This document shows, in pieces, positions 17,531 through 26,217 of a stretch of 64,000 bases of DNA (the stretch's first letter is position 1; every line of letters begins with the position of its first letter). Below the pieces are notes generated by a model. It saw only the letters and a program-made list of their open reading frames with translations, was not told the DNA's origin and did no database searches. The position numbers were made by a program, and so were the translations under genes. The stretch spans positions 124,001 through 188,000 of the forward strand of contig NZ_WOSY01000004.1 of NCBI RefSeq assembly GCF_011516755.1. Direction: 5' to 3'. This DNA comes from Acetobacter conturbans (GTDB lineage Bacteria > Pseudomonadota > Alphaproteobacteria > Acetobacterales > Acetobacteraceae).

Positions 17531-17851
17531 ATGACGGAGAATACCGAAGACAACACATCCGATATCGGCGTAATGGTCCGGACGGTTCCGAAGACCAAAA
17601 AGCCGTCGATGTACAAAGTTCTCATGTTGAATGATGACTATACGCCGATGGAATTCGTCGTGCACGTTCTTGAGCGGTTCTTCAGCAAGAACCGGGACGA
17701 GGCGACCAACATCATGCTGCATGTGCATAAGAAAGGCGTCGGGGTTTGCGGCGTCTTCACTTATGAAGTGGCGGAGAGCAAGGTTGCGCTCGTGATGGAT
17801 CTGGCGCGCCAGAATCAACATCCTCTGCAATGCACGATCGAGCGCGACTGA
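17531..17851 (+). CDS. clpS: ClpS adaptor for ClpA
   Basis: 106 residues. The N-degron pocket is well conserved: [10 protein letters not shown] at 34-43, the MLHVHKKG helix and [10 protein letters not shown]. ClpS binds N-terminal Leu, Phe, Tyr or Trp and delivers such proteins to ClpAP. The start is ATG 17531. In many proteobacteria clpS lies directly upstream of clpA; here it is a separate plus-strand unit about 13 kb away, ended by terminators. Confidence 0.96.
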   Translation: MTENTEDNTSDIGVMVRTVPKTKKPSMYKVLMLNDDYTPMEFVVHVLERFFSKNRDEATNIMLHVHKKGVGVCGVFTYEVAESKVALVMDLARQNQHPLQCTIERD

Positions 17852-17925
17852 CTCTGTCTGTATGTGAAAATGACGATGCAGGTAAGCACGGCGCGTAATT
17901 GCGAGAGCCTTACCTGAGATGCGAC

Positions 17926-17962
17926 GACGCAGGCTTCCACGAGTGAAACCTGCGTTTTTTTA
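17926..17962 (+). terminator. Intrinsic terminator after clpS
   Basis: ACGCAGG (17927-17933) pairs with CCTGCGT, extended by a bulged inner stem, and is followed by seven T residues. It lies about 80 bases after the clpS stop. Confidence 0.8.
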
Positions 17963-17982
17963 CTGAATCTGCTGACTGACCA

Positions 17983-18022
17983 GAAGCCGCCCCATCCTGT
18001 CCGGAGAGGGCGGCTTCCTGTT
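17983..18022 (+). terminator. Second hairpin with T-run after clpS
   Basis: GAAGCCGCC (17983-17991) and GGCGGCTTC (18009-18017) form a perfect 9-bp stem followed by CTGTTTT. It also lies just beyond the end of the minus-strand FYDLN gene and may serve both sides. Confidence 0.6.
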
Positions 18023-18038
18023 TTGGTCAGATCACAGA

Positions 18039-18365
18039 TCAGCTGTCGTGCTCATCCTTGGTGGAGCTGACATCGATATCTGAGCTGATGTCATCAGCAT
18101 CATCGTCCAGATCGGATGTGTCTTCCATGACATCGTCGTCATCATCGTCATCATCGTCATCGGTGCTTTCGATGTCGCTTTCCACCGGCTTGGGGGCTTT
18201 GACGGGCGCGGCGGGAATGTGGTCGCTGGTGCGCTTCAGACGAGGAACCTCAACCGGCTGTGCAGCACCGCATTTCGGGCAAACTGCCGGTTCTGAGTTG
18301 AGGTCGTAGAAGCGCGCACCGCACGACACGCAAACGCGTTTGGAACCGAGTTCGGGCTGGGCCAT
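18039..18365 (-). CDS. FYDLN-acid family protein (TIGR02300-like)
   Basis: 108 residues. A zinc-ribbon-like N-terminus (CVSCGARFYDLN...CPKCG, four Cys) carries the FYDLN motif that names this alphaproteobacterial family; the C-terminal half is a highly acidic tail including ten consecutive Asp. The function is not established. The Asp run is coded by a GAT/GAC trinucleotide tract (about 18128-18163) that could vary in length. Confidence 0.88.
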   Translation of the reverse strand: MAQPELGSKRVCVSCGARFYDLNSEPAVCPKCGAAQPVEVPRLKRTSDHIPAAPVKAPKPVESDIESTDDDDDDDDDDVMEDTSDLDDDADDISSDIDVSSTKDEHDS

Positions 18366-18612
18366 GTTGAACCTGTCGATCGTATTCGTGGCAGGGGACG
18401 CGAGTCCCCGACGGCATTATGGCGCGGCCATCAGGGCAGCACCCAATCTAAGGGGTGGCGACATGCCAGTTCAGATGAGCGCCGTCAACCAAGCAAAGAA
18501 GAATCGCCCTTCAGATGCTCTGCGGCGGAAGTTCCCATTTTTGCCTTAATTTTCCGTTGGTATACGTCGGTGTAATCTTGGATCGGTTTCGTGTGGTTTC
18601 AGGGGGCACGTA

Positions 18613-19833
18613 ATGAACCGGGGGCGAACGGTGTTCTTTCGGTCTTTGGCGGTGAGCGCCATGGTGGGGCTGGCCGCATGTAGCAGCGGCGGTTCACGGC
18701 CGGGCGGAAGTCCGTCGCAGTGGGGGCGTGGCGATTATACGGCGCCCGGACCCTCAAGCGATCCATGGGGACCCTACATCCGCGAGGCTTCCAGCCGCTT
18801 TTCGGTTCCCGAGCCTTGGATTCGCGCCGTCATTCATCAGGAGTCGGGTGGGCAGGAATATCAGCACGGCCGTCTGACCCGATCCGGTTCCGGGGCGATG
18901 GGCCTGATGCAGCTCATGCCTGCTACGTGGTCTGAACTGGCTGGGGAGTTTTCGCTGGGTAACGATCCTTACGAACCCCACGACAATATCATGGCCGGCA
19001 CCGGCTATATCCATCAGCTTTATGGCAAGTTCGGATCGCCCGGCTTTCTGGCGGCCTATAACGCCGGTCCCGGTCGTCTGGAGCAGTATCTTCAGACGGG
19101 TGACCCTCTGCCGGATGAGACGGTCAACTATGTGGCATCCATCAGTCCTCACCTGAATGATGCCGTGCCGGGTGCTGTCGGTGGAAGCGCGCCCATCATG
19201 GTGGCGCAGGCGAGCACGGCTGTCGCTCTGGTTCCTGCCTATGAAACCGGCTATGCAACGGCTCAGGCGCCTGTCAGTGGGCCGGTGGCAAGAACGGGGG
19301 ATGGCTGCCTGCGAAATGTTGATGCGGCGTATGATCCATCCAACTGTCTGGTTGACCGGGACACGCCGCATGCTGATCCCGCTCCGACTTCCTTGCCGCC
19401 TCCACAGCCCGCCATTCAGGTTGCGTCTGCCGCTCCGGCTCCCGTTTCTACGGCAACTTCCGCACCTCAGGAGGGGTTGCCGCATGAACTGGCCAGTTAT
19501 GTCGAACCTTCTTCCACCCGGGTTGCGCCGCGTGTGATGCCTGCGGTGTATACGACGCCGGCCGTGACACGTCCCATGGTGACGCGGGGGGGAGGCTGGG
19601 CCGTGCAGGTGGGCGCATTCTCTTCCGGCAACGACGCGCGCATTGCGCTGGCGCAGGCGCAGGCGATCATCGGCAATAATGGTGTGAATCCGGTCGTTGC
19701 AAAGGCTTCTCCGGCCGCGAATGCCCTTTACCGGGCGCGTCTGGTTGGGTTCGCCGCGCAGGATGCGACAACCGCCTGCCGCATCCTCCATAGCCATTCC
19801 GTTGCCTGCTTCGCGGTGCCGCAATCGACCTGA
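18613..19833 (+). CDS. Lytic transglycosylase lipoprotein with SPOR domain
   Basis: 406 residues. A signal with lipobox LAAC (about 19-23) predicts a lipoprotein. An SLT domain follows with the catalytic Glu in HQESGG, GAMGLMQLMP and AAYNAGPGRL. After a Pro/Ala-rich linker, the C-terminal 75 residues (WAVQVGAFSSGNDARIAL...) form a SPOR domain that binds denuded septal glycan. It would cleave peptidoglycan, probably at the division site. ATG 18613 has a GGGGGC ribosome site. The gene is divergent from the FYDLN gene. Confidence 0.9.
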   Translation: MNRGRTVFFRSLAVSAMVGLAACSSGGSRPGGSPSQWGRGDYTAPGPSSDPWGPYIREASSRFSVPEPWIRAVIHQESGGQEYQHGRLTRSGSGAMGLMQLMPATWSELAGEFSLGNDPYEPHDNIMAGTGYIHQLYGKFGSPGFLAAYNAGPGRLEQYLQTGDPLPDETVNYVASISPHLNDAVPGAVGGSAPIMVAQASTAVALVPAYETGYATAQAPVSGPVARTGDGCLRNVDAAYDPSNCLVDRDTPHADPAPTSLPPPQPAIQVASAAPAPVSTATSAPQEGLPHELASYVEPSSTRVAPRVMPAVYTTPAVTRPMVTRGGGWAVQVGAFSSGNDARIALAQAQAIIGNNGVNPVVAKASPAANALYRARLVGFAAQDATTACRILHSHSVACFAVPQST

Positions 19834-19931
19834 CGCCTGTGCATCAGGCGTTGCGATCCGCATAGGGCTCGGCTAGACCCGCGCCTCTCCGGGAGATTGA
19901 TCCAGCAGCCCGGCAACCGGGAGTGGGATGG

Positions 19932-20855
19932 ATGGCGCGAAACCGAGTTCGTAAGGGACGGCCTCTGGACGGCTGGCTCGTGATCGACAAGCCGACAGGC
20001 ATGACGTCCACCGCTGTGGTCAGTATCGTCAAGCGGGCGTTCAATGCCCAGAAAGTCGGCCATGGGGGCACTCTTGATCCGCTGGCGACAGGTCTGCTGC
20101 CGATTGCGTTGGGCGCCGCGACCAAGACGGTCCCCTACATCATGGACGGCACCAAGAAGTATCATTTTACCCTGAAGATGGGTGAGGCCCGCGACAGCGA
20201 TGACGCCGACGGCACTGTGACGGCAACGTCGGATGTGCGCCCGTCTGACGATCAGTTGCGGCAGGCTACAGTCAATCTGACTGGCGACATCATGCAGGTG
20301 CCTCCCGTGTTTTCGGCGCTGAAGATTGCCGGTGAGCGGGCTTATGACATGGCGCGCGAGGGTCGTCCTCCGGAATTGCCGCCGCGTCCGGCGCGGGTGG
20401 ACCGCTTTGAACTGATCGATCGTCCGGATGCCGATCATGCCGTGTTCGAGGTGGAATCCGGCAAGGGCGTCTATATGCGGTCGCTGGCCCGCGACGTTGC
20501 GCTGGCGTGCGGAACAGTGGGCCATATCGCCGTGTTGCGTCGTTTGCGGGTCGGTCCCTTCACGGAAGCAGATGCAATTTCGCTGGACAAAATCGTCGCG
20601 AGCGCCGAAGAAAGCCCCGCTTCACCGGAGCTTCTTCGTCCGGTCTCGACCGCGCTGGCCGACATCCCGGCGCTGGCCCTGATGCCTGACGAAGCTGCCC
20701 TTATCCGGCATGGACAAGCCCTTGGGCTGATGGATTTCATCGGACGCATCCCGGAAACGGGACCGGACGATGTGGTCCGCATGATGGACGGTGAGGCTGT
20801 GCTGGGCTTGGGTCGCCTTGAAGATGGGTGGCTGAAGCCTGTTCGTTTGCTATGA
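19932..20855 (+). CDS. truB: tRNA pseudouridine(55) synthase TruB
   Basis: 307 residues. TruB makes pseudouridine 55 in the T-loop of tRNAs. The catalytic Asp is D49 in GHGGTLDPLATGLLP; KPTGMTS and KGVYMRSLARD are further family motifs. ATG 19932 is preferred to an in-frame GTG at 19923 because GGGAG at 19919-19923 is well spaced. rpsO starts 15 bases after its stop, the standard truB-rpsO-pnp order. Confidence 0.96.
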   Translation: MARNRVRKGRPLDGWLVIDKPTGMTSTAVVSIVKRAFNAQKVGHGGTLDPLATGLLPIALGAATKTVPYIMDGTKKYHFTLKMGEARDSDDADGTVTATSDVRPSDDQLRQATVNLTGDIMQVPPVFSALKIAGERAYDMAREGRPPELPPRPARVDRFELIDRPDADHAVFEVESGKGVYMRSLARDVALACGTVGHIAVLRRLRVGPFTEADAISLDKIVASAEESPASPELLRPVSTALADIPALALMPDEAALIRHGQALGLMDFIGRIPETGPDDVVRMMDGEAVLGLGRLEDGWLKPVRLL

Positions 20856-20870
20856 CTTTTGGAGACGACG

Positions 20871-21140
20871 ATGTCGATCACCGCAGACCGCCGTACGGCG
20901 CTTATTGAAGAATACCGCACGAATCCGACCGATACGGGTTCGCCGGAAGTACAGGTTGCGATCCTTACGGAGCGTATCATCAACCTGACCGAGCATCTCA
21001 AGACGCACGCGAAGGATTTCCATTCGCGTCGTGGTCTGCTGGTGATGGTCGGCAACCGTCGTAGCCTGCTCGACTACCTGAAGCGTAAGAGCCAGACGCG
21101 TTATGAGACGCTGATCGGTCGCCTGGGTCTGCGTCGCTGA
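20871..21140 (+). CDS. rpsO: 30S ribosomal protein S15
   Basis: 89 residues, the exact usual length. [31 protein letters not shown] and [20 protein letters not shown] are diagnostic. S15 binds 16S rRNA in the platform. GGAG at 20861-20864 serves the ATG at 20871. A strong terminator follows. Confidence 0.98.
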   Translation: MSITADRRTALIEEYRTNPTDTGSPEVQVAILTERIINLTEHLKTHAKDFHSRRGLLVMVGNRRSLLDYLKRKSQTRYETLIGRLGLRR

Positions 21141-21215
21141 TTGCAGTCCGGACAAAAGGGAATGCTGCCGGTCACTCTGCTGTTTTCCCTGTGCCGATAA
21201 TCCTGTAAGGATTCG

Positions 21216-21252
21216 CCCGGGGTTCCGCTTTTGTGGAGCCTCGGGTTTCTTT
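21216..21252 (+). terminator. Intrinsic terminator after rpsO
   Basis: CCCGGGGTTCC (21216-21226) pairs with GGAGCCTCGGG (21235-21245) over 11 bp with two G-U pairs, followed by TTTCTTT. Confidence 0.85.
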
Positions 21253-21331
21253 ATGTCCGGATGGTCCGGGCAATAACATGAGCCGGTCCGCGCTCGCGGA
21301 GGTTCGGTCCAGGCCACGGCGTTTCAGGCCA

Positions 21332-21365
21332 CATGGCGTTCTGGCGTGCTTCGCCAGCCACCATG
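21332..21365 (+). promoter_or_regulatory. Leader hairpin upstream of pnp
   Basis: Inner stem CTGGCG/CGCCAG (21341-21346 with 21352-21357, loop TGCTT) inside an outer CATGG/CCATG stem. It lies 117 bases before the pnp start. By analogy with E. coli it may be an RNase III processing and autoregulatory site; this is inference. Confidence 0.4.
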
Positions 21366-21482
21366 CCGTCCGAGACGCTGTCTGCCTCCGATCTCTCCAC
21401 TTCCGGAAAAGCCAAGAAGGGCTGTTAGACAGGTCCTCTCCGGAATTGCGATAAGGGTCGGCCCGAAAGGTTCGACATAAGA

Positions 21483-23630
21483 ATGTTCAATTATTTCCGT
21501 AAAGAAATTGAGTGGGGCGGTCGTCCGCTGATTCTGGAGACCGGCAAGATCGCACGTCAGGCTGACGGCGCGGTTGTCGTGACATACGGCGAGACGGTTG
21601 TTCTCTGCACCGCCGTCGGTGCCAAGACCGTGAAGCCGGGGCAGGATTTCTTCCCGCTGACGGTCAACTATCAGGAAAAAGCCTACGCTGCTGGCAAGAT
21701 CCCTGGTGGGTTCTTCAAGCGTGAAGGCCGTCCGTCCGAGGCTGAAACGCTCAACTCGCGTCTGATCGATCGCCCGCTCCGTCCGCTGTTCCCTGAAGGG
21801 TTCCGCAACGAGGTTCAGGTCATCACGACGGTTCTGAGCCATGACATGGAAAACGATCCGGCTGTTCCGGCGCTGATCGGTGCTTCCGCAGCGCTGACGC
21901 TGTCCGGCATCCCGTTCTTTGGCCCCGTGGCCGCCTGCCGCGTCGGTTACAGCAACGGCGAGTATGTGCTGAACCCGACGGTTGACGACGTGAAGGAGTC
22001 CGCTCTGGATCTCGTCCTCGCCGGAACATCCGAGGGCGTGCTGATGGTGGAATCGGAAGCCAGCGAGCTTTCCGAGTCCGTCATGCTGGGCGCGGTGAAC
22101 TTCGGTCATGCGGCATTCCAGCCGGTCATCGAAGCAATCATCGCTCTGGCCGAGCATGCGGCCAAAGCGCCGTGGGAAATGGCAGGCCCGACCAAGGAAG
22201 CCATCGCTCTTCGCAAGAAGGTCGATACGCTGGGTCGCAAGTTGCTGACCGCCGCCTACAAGGAAAAGGCCAAGCAGGCTCGTTACGAGAAGGTCGGCGC
22301 AGCCAAGAAGGTCATCATCGAAAAGCTGACGGATGCCGGTCTGGATGCCGACGCCGCCAAGCCGATGATCAAGGATCTTGAAGCCGATATCGTTCGTGGT
22401 TCGGTGCTTGATACAGGCATGCGTATTGACGGTCGTGATCTGGTAACGGTCCGTCCGATCGTTTCCGAGGTCGGTATCCTGCCGCGTGCACATGGTTCCG
22501 CGCTCTTCACCCGTGGTGAGACGCAGGCGCTGGTCATCGCCACGCTGGGCACCGGTCAGGACGAGCAGATCATCGATGCGCTCGAAGGCGAATATCGCAC
22601 CAACTTCCTGCTGCATTACAACTTCCCTCCGTTCTCGGTTGGTGAGTGTGGTCGTACGGGCTCGCCGGGTCGTCGTGAGATCGGTCATGGCAAGCTGGCA
22701 TGGCGCGCGATTCATCCGCTGCTGCCGACGAAGGCCGAGTTCCCCTACACCATGCGTGTGGTTTCCGAGATCACGGAGAGCAACGGTTCGTCTTCCATGG
22801 CGACGGTCTGCGGTTCTTCTCTCGCGCTGATGGACGCCGGGGTTCCCTTGAAGCGTCCGGTTGCCGGTATCGCCATGGGCCTCATCAAGGAAGATCGTGG
22901 CTATGCCGTGCTCTCCGACATTCTTGGCGACGAGGATCACCTCGGCGACATGGACTTCAAGGTGGCCGGAACCGAGCAGGGCATCACAGCCTTGCAGATG
23001 GACATCAAGATCACGTCCATCACGCCGGAGATCATGGAAATCGCGCTGGAGCAGGCCCGTGGCGGTCGTCTCCACATTCTTGGCGAGATGTCCAAGGCGC
23101 TGACGGAAGGTCGTTCGGATGTGTCGTCAACGGCACCGAAGATCACCACGATGAGCGTGCCCAAGGAAAAGATCCGCGACGTGATCGGAACCGGTGGCAA
23201 GGTTATCCGTGAGATCGTCGAATATTCCGGCGCGAAAGTGGATATTGGTGACGATGGCACCATCACCATTGCCGCATCGTCCGAGGAGCAGGCCGAGAAA
23301 GCCATTTCCCGCATCAACGGCATTGTCGCTGAGGCTGAAATCGGTCGCATTTATGACGGTAAAGTCGTCAAAACGGCAGATTTCGGCGCATTCGTAAACT
23401 TTCTTGGCGCAAAGGACGGTCTGGTTCACATTTCCGAACTGGGGCAGGGCCGCGTGGCCCGCACCACGGATGTCGTGAAGCAGGGCGATGCGGTTAAGGT
23501 GAAGGTCATTGGTTTTGATGACCGCGGCAAGGTAAAGCTGTCCATGCGGGTTGTGGATCAGGCTACCGGTGCCGATATCACTTCCGACGTGGGTGAGAAG
23601 CCGGCTCGCGCTCCGCGCCGCGAGGACTGA
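21483..23630 (+). CDS. pnp: Polyribonucleotide nucleotidyltransferase (PNPase)
   Basis: 715 residues, full length. Two RNase PH-like domains are visible (first with [28 protein letters not shown], second with [13 protein letters not shown] and the catalytic-region [15 protein letters not shown]), then a KH domain (about 555-620, [10 protein letters not shown]) and a C-terminal S1 domain (about 622-690, [17 protein letters not shown]). It degrades RNA from the 3' end using phosphate. ATG 21483 has only a weak ribosome site, consistent with post-transcriptional control. Confidence 0.98.
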   Translation: MFNYFRKEIEWGGRPLILETGKIARQADGAVVVTYGETVVLCTAVGAKTVKPGQDFFPLTVNYQEKAYAAGKIPGGFFKREGRPSEAETLNSRLIDRPLRPLFPEGFRNEVQVITTVLSHDMENDPAVPALIGASAALTLSGIPFFGPVAACRVGYSNGEYVLNPTVDDVKESALDLVLAGTSEGVLMVESEASELSESVMLGAVNFGHAAFQPVIEAIIALAEHAAKAPWEMAGPTKEAIALRKKVDTLGRKLLTAAYKEKAKQARYEKVGAAKKVIIEKLTDAGLDADAAKPMIKDLEADIVRGSVLDTGMRIDGRDLVTVRPIVSEVGILPRAHGSALFTRGETQALVIATLGTGQDEQIIDALEGEYRTNFLLHYNFPPFSVGECGRTGSPGRREIGHGKLAWRAIHPLLPTKAEFPYTMRVVSEITESNGSSSMATVCGSSLALMDAGVPLKRPVAGIAMGLIKEDRGYAVLSDILGDEDHLGDMDFKVAGTEQGITALQMDIKITSITPEIMEIALEQARGGRLHILGEMSKALTEGRSDVSSTAPKITTMSVPKEKIRDVIGTGGKVIREIVEYSGAKVDIGDDGTITIAASSEEQAEKAISRINGIVAEAEIGRIYDGKVVKTADFGAFVNFLGAKDGLVHISELGQGRVARTTDVVKQGDAVKVKVIGFDDRGKVKLSMRVVDQATGADITSDVGEKPARAPRRED

Positions 23631-23770
23631 GGTCCTTTTCTCGGGATGATTGAACGGGCGGGCGTCGCGGCGACAGGCTGCGGCGCCCGTTTGCCTATGG
23701 CGCCTTAAACACCGGCAGGTTAAGAGACGCCAATGCGAGCGGCACCAACAGGGATGACGACAGGACAGGC

Positions 23771-25189
23771 ATGAAGGCGATTAACGCAGTTAGGTTGGGG
23801 GGCGTTGAAGTCCTGCCTCTGGTCGAGGGCGGGAAGGGCGTTTCTGTCTCGACTGGCGAGTCCGCTGGCGCGTGGGCCGCAGCGGGCGGTGTCGGCACGA
23901 TTTCGGTCGTGAATGCCGACAGTTACGACGAGAACGGACATGTTGTTCCCCAGATATACAGGGGACGCACGCGTCGTGAACGGCACGAGGAACTGATCGA
24001 TTATGCCATCAAGGGTGGTATCGCGCAGGCGAAGATCGCTCATGAACGTGCTGGCGGAAAAGGGCGCATCCACGTCAACATCCTCTGGGAAATGGGTGGG
24101 GCGGAAGATGTTATTGCAGGCGTCATGGAAGGCGCGAAAGGGCTGATTCACGGGGTGACATGCGGCGCAGGCATGCCGTACCGTCTGTCGGACATCGCCA
24201 CCAAATTCGGCGTTCATTATTATCCCATCGTATCGTCTGCCCGAGCTTTCAATGCATTGTGGAAGCGGGCTTACAGTCGGACGGCAGATTTGCTGGGCGG
24301 CGTGGTGTATGAGGATCCTTGGCGCGCCGGTGGCCATAACGGTCTGTCCAACACCGAGAACCCGCTTGTGCCGGAAGATCCCTATCCCCGTGTGGCGGCA
24401 CTCCGCAAACTGATGCAGACCTTCGGGCTGGGTGACACCCCCATCATCATGGCCGGTGGCGTATGGTGGCTGGAAGAATGGCAGGACTGGCTCGATAATC
24501 CGGAGCTGGGACCCATTGTTTTTCAGTTCGGAACCCGGCCGCTGCTGACGCAGGAAAGCCCGATTCCGGAAGCATGGAAAGCCCGGTTGCAGACCCTGAA
24601 AAAGGGGGATGTCTATCTCAACCGCTTCTCGCCGACAGGTTTTTACTCATCGGCTGTGAATAACAGTTTCATGCAGGAGCTGAGAGAGCGTTCCGAACGG
24701 CAGGTAGCGTTTTCCACCGAACCTGTGGGCGAACTCGTGGCTCAGTATGGCATCGGTGCCCGCAAGCGTGCCGTGTTCGTTGCCGAGGCCGATCTTCTGC
24801 ACCTCAAGGTGTGGGAAGCTGAGGGCTTCACGGAAGCGATGCGGACGCCTGATTCGACGCTGATTTTCGTGACACCAGAGCGTGCCCGGGAAATTCTCTC
24901 GGATCAGGTGGCCTGCATGGGGTGTCTGTCAGAATGCCGCTTCTCCAACTGGAGCCAGCGTCCTCCGGAATACAGCAATGGCCGGAAAGCTGATCCGCGT
25001 TCCTTCTGTATCCAGAAGACGCTTCAGGCGATCTCCCATGCTGAGGGTCCTGATCAGGAAACTGTTGCCGACCATAACCTGATGTTCGGGGGCACGAACG
25101 CCTGGCGCTTTGCGACGGACCCGTTCTACTCGAACGGCTTCGTACCCACGGTGAAGCAACTGGTCGAACGGATCATGACCGGACGTTGA
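23771..25189 (+). CDS. Nitronate monooxygenase-like NAD(P)H-dependent flavin oxidoreductase
   Basis: 472 residues, longer than the usual 320-380 of nitronate monooxygenases. The TIM-barrel FMN pattern is visible: GGKGVSVS near the N-terminus, GVTCGAGMPYRL, VVYEDPWRAGGHNG and the IIMAGGVWW phosphate-binding strand. The C-terminal extension carries a CMGCLSECRFSNW cluster that could bind metal or iron-sulfur. These enzymes oxidise nitronates or reduce quinones; the substrate here is unknown. lolA follows after 14 bases. Confidence 0.8.
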   Translation: MKAINAVRLGGVEVLPLVEGGKGVSVSTGESAGAWAAAGGVGTISVVNADSYDENGHVVPQIYRGRTRRERHEELIDYAIKGGIAQAKIAHERAGGKGRIHVNILWEMGGAEDVIAGVMEGAKGLIHGVTCGAGMPYRLSDIATKFGVHYYPIVSSARAFNALWKRAYSRTADLLGGVVYEDPWRAGGHNGLSNTENPLVPEDPYPRVAALRKLMQTFGLGDTPIIMAGGVWWLEEWQDWLDNPELGPIVFQFGTRPLLTQESPIPEAWKARLQTLKKGDVYLNRFSPTGFYSSAVNNSFMQELRERSERQVAFSTEPVGELVAQYGIGARKRAVFVAEADLLHLKVWEAEGFTEAMRTPDSTLIFVTPERAREILSDQVACMGCLSECRFSNWSQRPPEYSNGRKADPRSFCIQKTLQAISHAEGPDQETVADHNLMFGGTNAWRFATDPFYSNGFVPTVKQLVERIMTGR

Positions 25190-25203
25190 GAGGCCACATA
25201 ATC

Positions 25204-25845
25204 ATGTTGACTGGACGGAAAGGCGTTGCCTTCCTGCGGGGATTACTGCTCGCAGGGAGCATGGTGCTGACGACCTCGTCGTGGGGAATCCATGCGGCAC
25301 ACGCTCAGGCAGCGCTTTCTCCGGCTGATCGTGGCTGGGTCATTCGCGTGCAGGACGCGATGAACGCCACGACCACCATGAAAGGGCGATTCGAGCAGAC
25401 TGCGCCTGACGGCCAGCGCACGACCGGAACAGTGTGGCTGGCGCGACCGGGGCGGATGCGGTTTGAATATGACAAGCCCAGTCCGCTGCTTCTGGTGGCC
25501 AATGACGGCAAGGTCGTTTTCCGCGATACACAGCTCGACCAGACAACTGAAATTCCTCTGGACCGCACACCTTTAGGGTTGTTGCTCAGTCAGCATGTTT
25601 CTCTGTCCGGGGATGTGACGGTCACGGATTTTCACCATGACAATGGCATGGTTCAGATTTCCGCTGTGCGCACTGCCGCGCCGGGAGAGGGAACGCTGGT
25701 AATGTTTCTTTCGGAGCAACCCCTGGCATTGCGTGGCTGGCTCGTTGTGGATGCGCAAGGCCGACAGACACGCGTCTCACTGTCCGATATTGTTCAGGGT
25801 GTGAGCGTGTCCGATAACCTGTTTGCATTGCCGAAAGAAAACTGA
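25204..25845 (+). CDS. lolA: Outer-membrane lipoprotein carrier protein LolA
   Basis: 213 residues with a signal peptide ending AHAQA (about 30-35). The sequence MKGRFEQTAPDGQRTTGTVWLARPGRMRFEYDKPSPLLLVANDGKVVF is typical LolA. It ferries lipoproteins across the periplasm from LolCDE to the outer membrane. ATG 25204 is used; an upstream in-frame TTG overlaps the previous stop. In many alphaproteobacteria lolA follows ftsK; here ftsK is about 7 kb away on the other strand. Confidence 0.92.
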   Translation: MLTGRKGVAFLRGLLLAGSMVLTTSSWGIHAAHAQAALSPADRGWVIRVQDAMNATTTMKGRFEQTAPDGQRTTGTVWLARPGRMRFEYDKPSPLLLVANDGKVVFRDTQLDQTTEIPLDRTPLGLLLSQHVSLSGDVTVTDFHHDNGMVQISAVRTAAPGEGTLVMFLSEQPLALRGWLVVDAQGRQTRVSLSDIVQGVSVSDNLFALPKEN

Positions 25846-25849
25846 CGCT

Positions 25850-25876
25850 CCGGGAGCAATGTCCCGGCCTGTTTGA
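25850..25876 (+). terminator. Candidate terminator after lolA
   Basis: CCGGGA (25850-25855) pairs with TCCCGG (25862-25867), loop GCAATG, followed by CCTGTTT. The T-run is short. Confidence 0.45.
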
Positions 25877-26019
25877 TACGGCGTTCATTTTCATCTGAAT
25901 GATAAATTTGGGGTGGCTTTTGCTGGTAAGAAGCAAAAGCTTTGCTTCGCCCGCTTTCGGAAAAGCATAGGCTATTTCCAATAGATGATTGCTTGGAAAT
26001 GATTTATTTTGGGAGAAAA

Positions 26020-26115
26020 ACCGAACAGATGGTGGGCACAACAGGGATTGAACCTGTGACCCCTACCATGTCAAGATAGTGCTCTACCGCTGAGCTATGC
26101 GCCCATCTGTTCGGT
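26020..26115 (-). repeat. 11-bp perfect inverted repeat enclosing tRNA-Val
   Basis: ACCGAACAGAT (26020-26030) is the exact reverse complement of ATCTGTTCGGT (26105-26115). The arms flank the tRNA directly; the last A of the encoded CCA is the first base of the 3' arm. Read in the tRNA direction, the 3' arm is followed by TTTTCTCCC, giving five T residues with the arm's final T. The transcript could fold as an extended acceptor stem and act as terminator, or as a processing signal. Confidence 0.7.
26030..26104 (-). tRNA. tRNA-Val(GAC)
   Basis: 75 bases with acceptor arms GGGCGCA/TGTGCCC (one G-U pair), a D-arm AGCTCAGCGGTAGAGC, the anticodon stem CTATC/GGTAG enclosing TTGACAT (anticodon GAC), GGTTCAATCC T-loop and an encoded CCA. 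It reads GUC/GUU codons. Confidence 0.96.
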
Positions 26116-26122
26116 AAGCGGG

Positions 26123-26151
26123 CTTTTACAAGGCCTTCTGGAATAACGCAA
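26123..26151 (-). promoter_or_regulatory. Candidate promoter for tRNA-Val
   Basis: On the minus strand TTGCGT (26151-26146) and TAAAAG (26128-26123) are 17 bases apart. Initiation about 7 bases further on would begin near 26116, right at the start of the inverted-repeat arm that precedes the tRNA. Confidence 0.45.
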
Positions 26152-26217
26152 CCCCGCTCAAAACAATTTAGTGTAGTTTGCTCGAATGTGCCGCGCGTTT
26201 CCGATATCCTGATCCCT

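Larger units (their letters stand above)
21141..21482 (+). other. rpsO-pnp intergenic region and pnp leader
   Basis: This 342-base gap holds the rpsO terminator (21216-21252) and a stable two-part hairpin in the pnp leader (21332-21365: CATGG/CCATG outside CTGGCG/CGCCAG). No protein gene is convincing here. In E. coli the corresponding pnp leader hairpin is cut by RNase III for autoregulation. Confidence 0.6.

Noticed and set aside
18128..18163. GAT/GAC trinucleotide tract as a structural repeat
   Set aside because: It simply encodes the poly-Asp tail of the FYDLN-acid protein; only length variability is of note.
21324..23075. 583-codon minus-strand open frame
   Set aside because: Antisense to pnp with no recognisable family.
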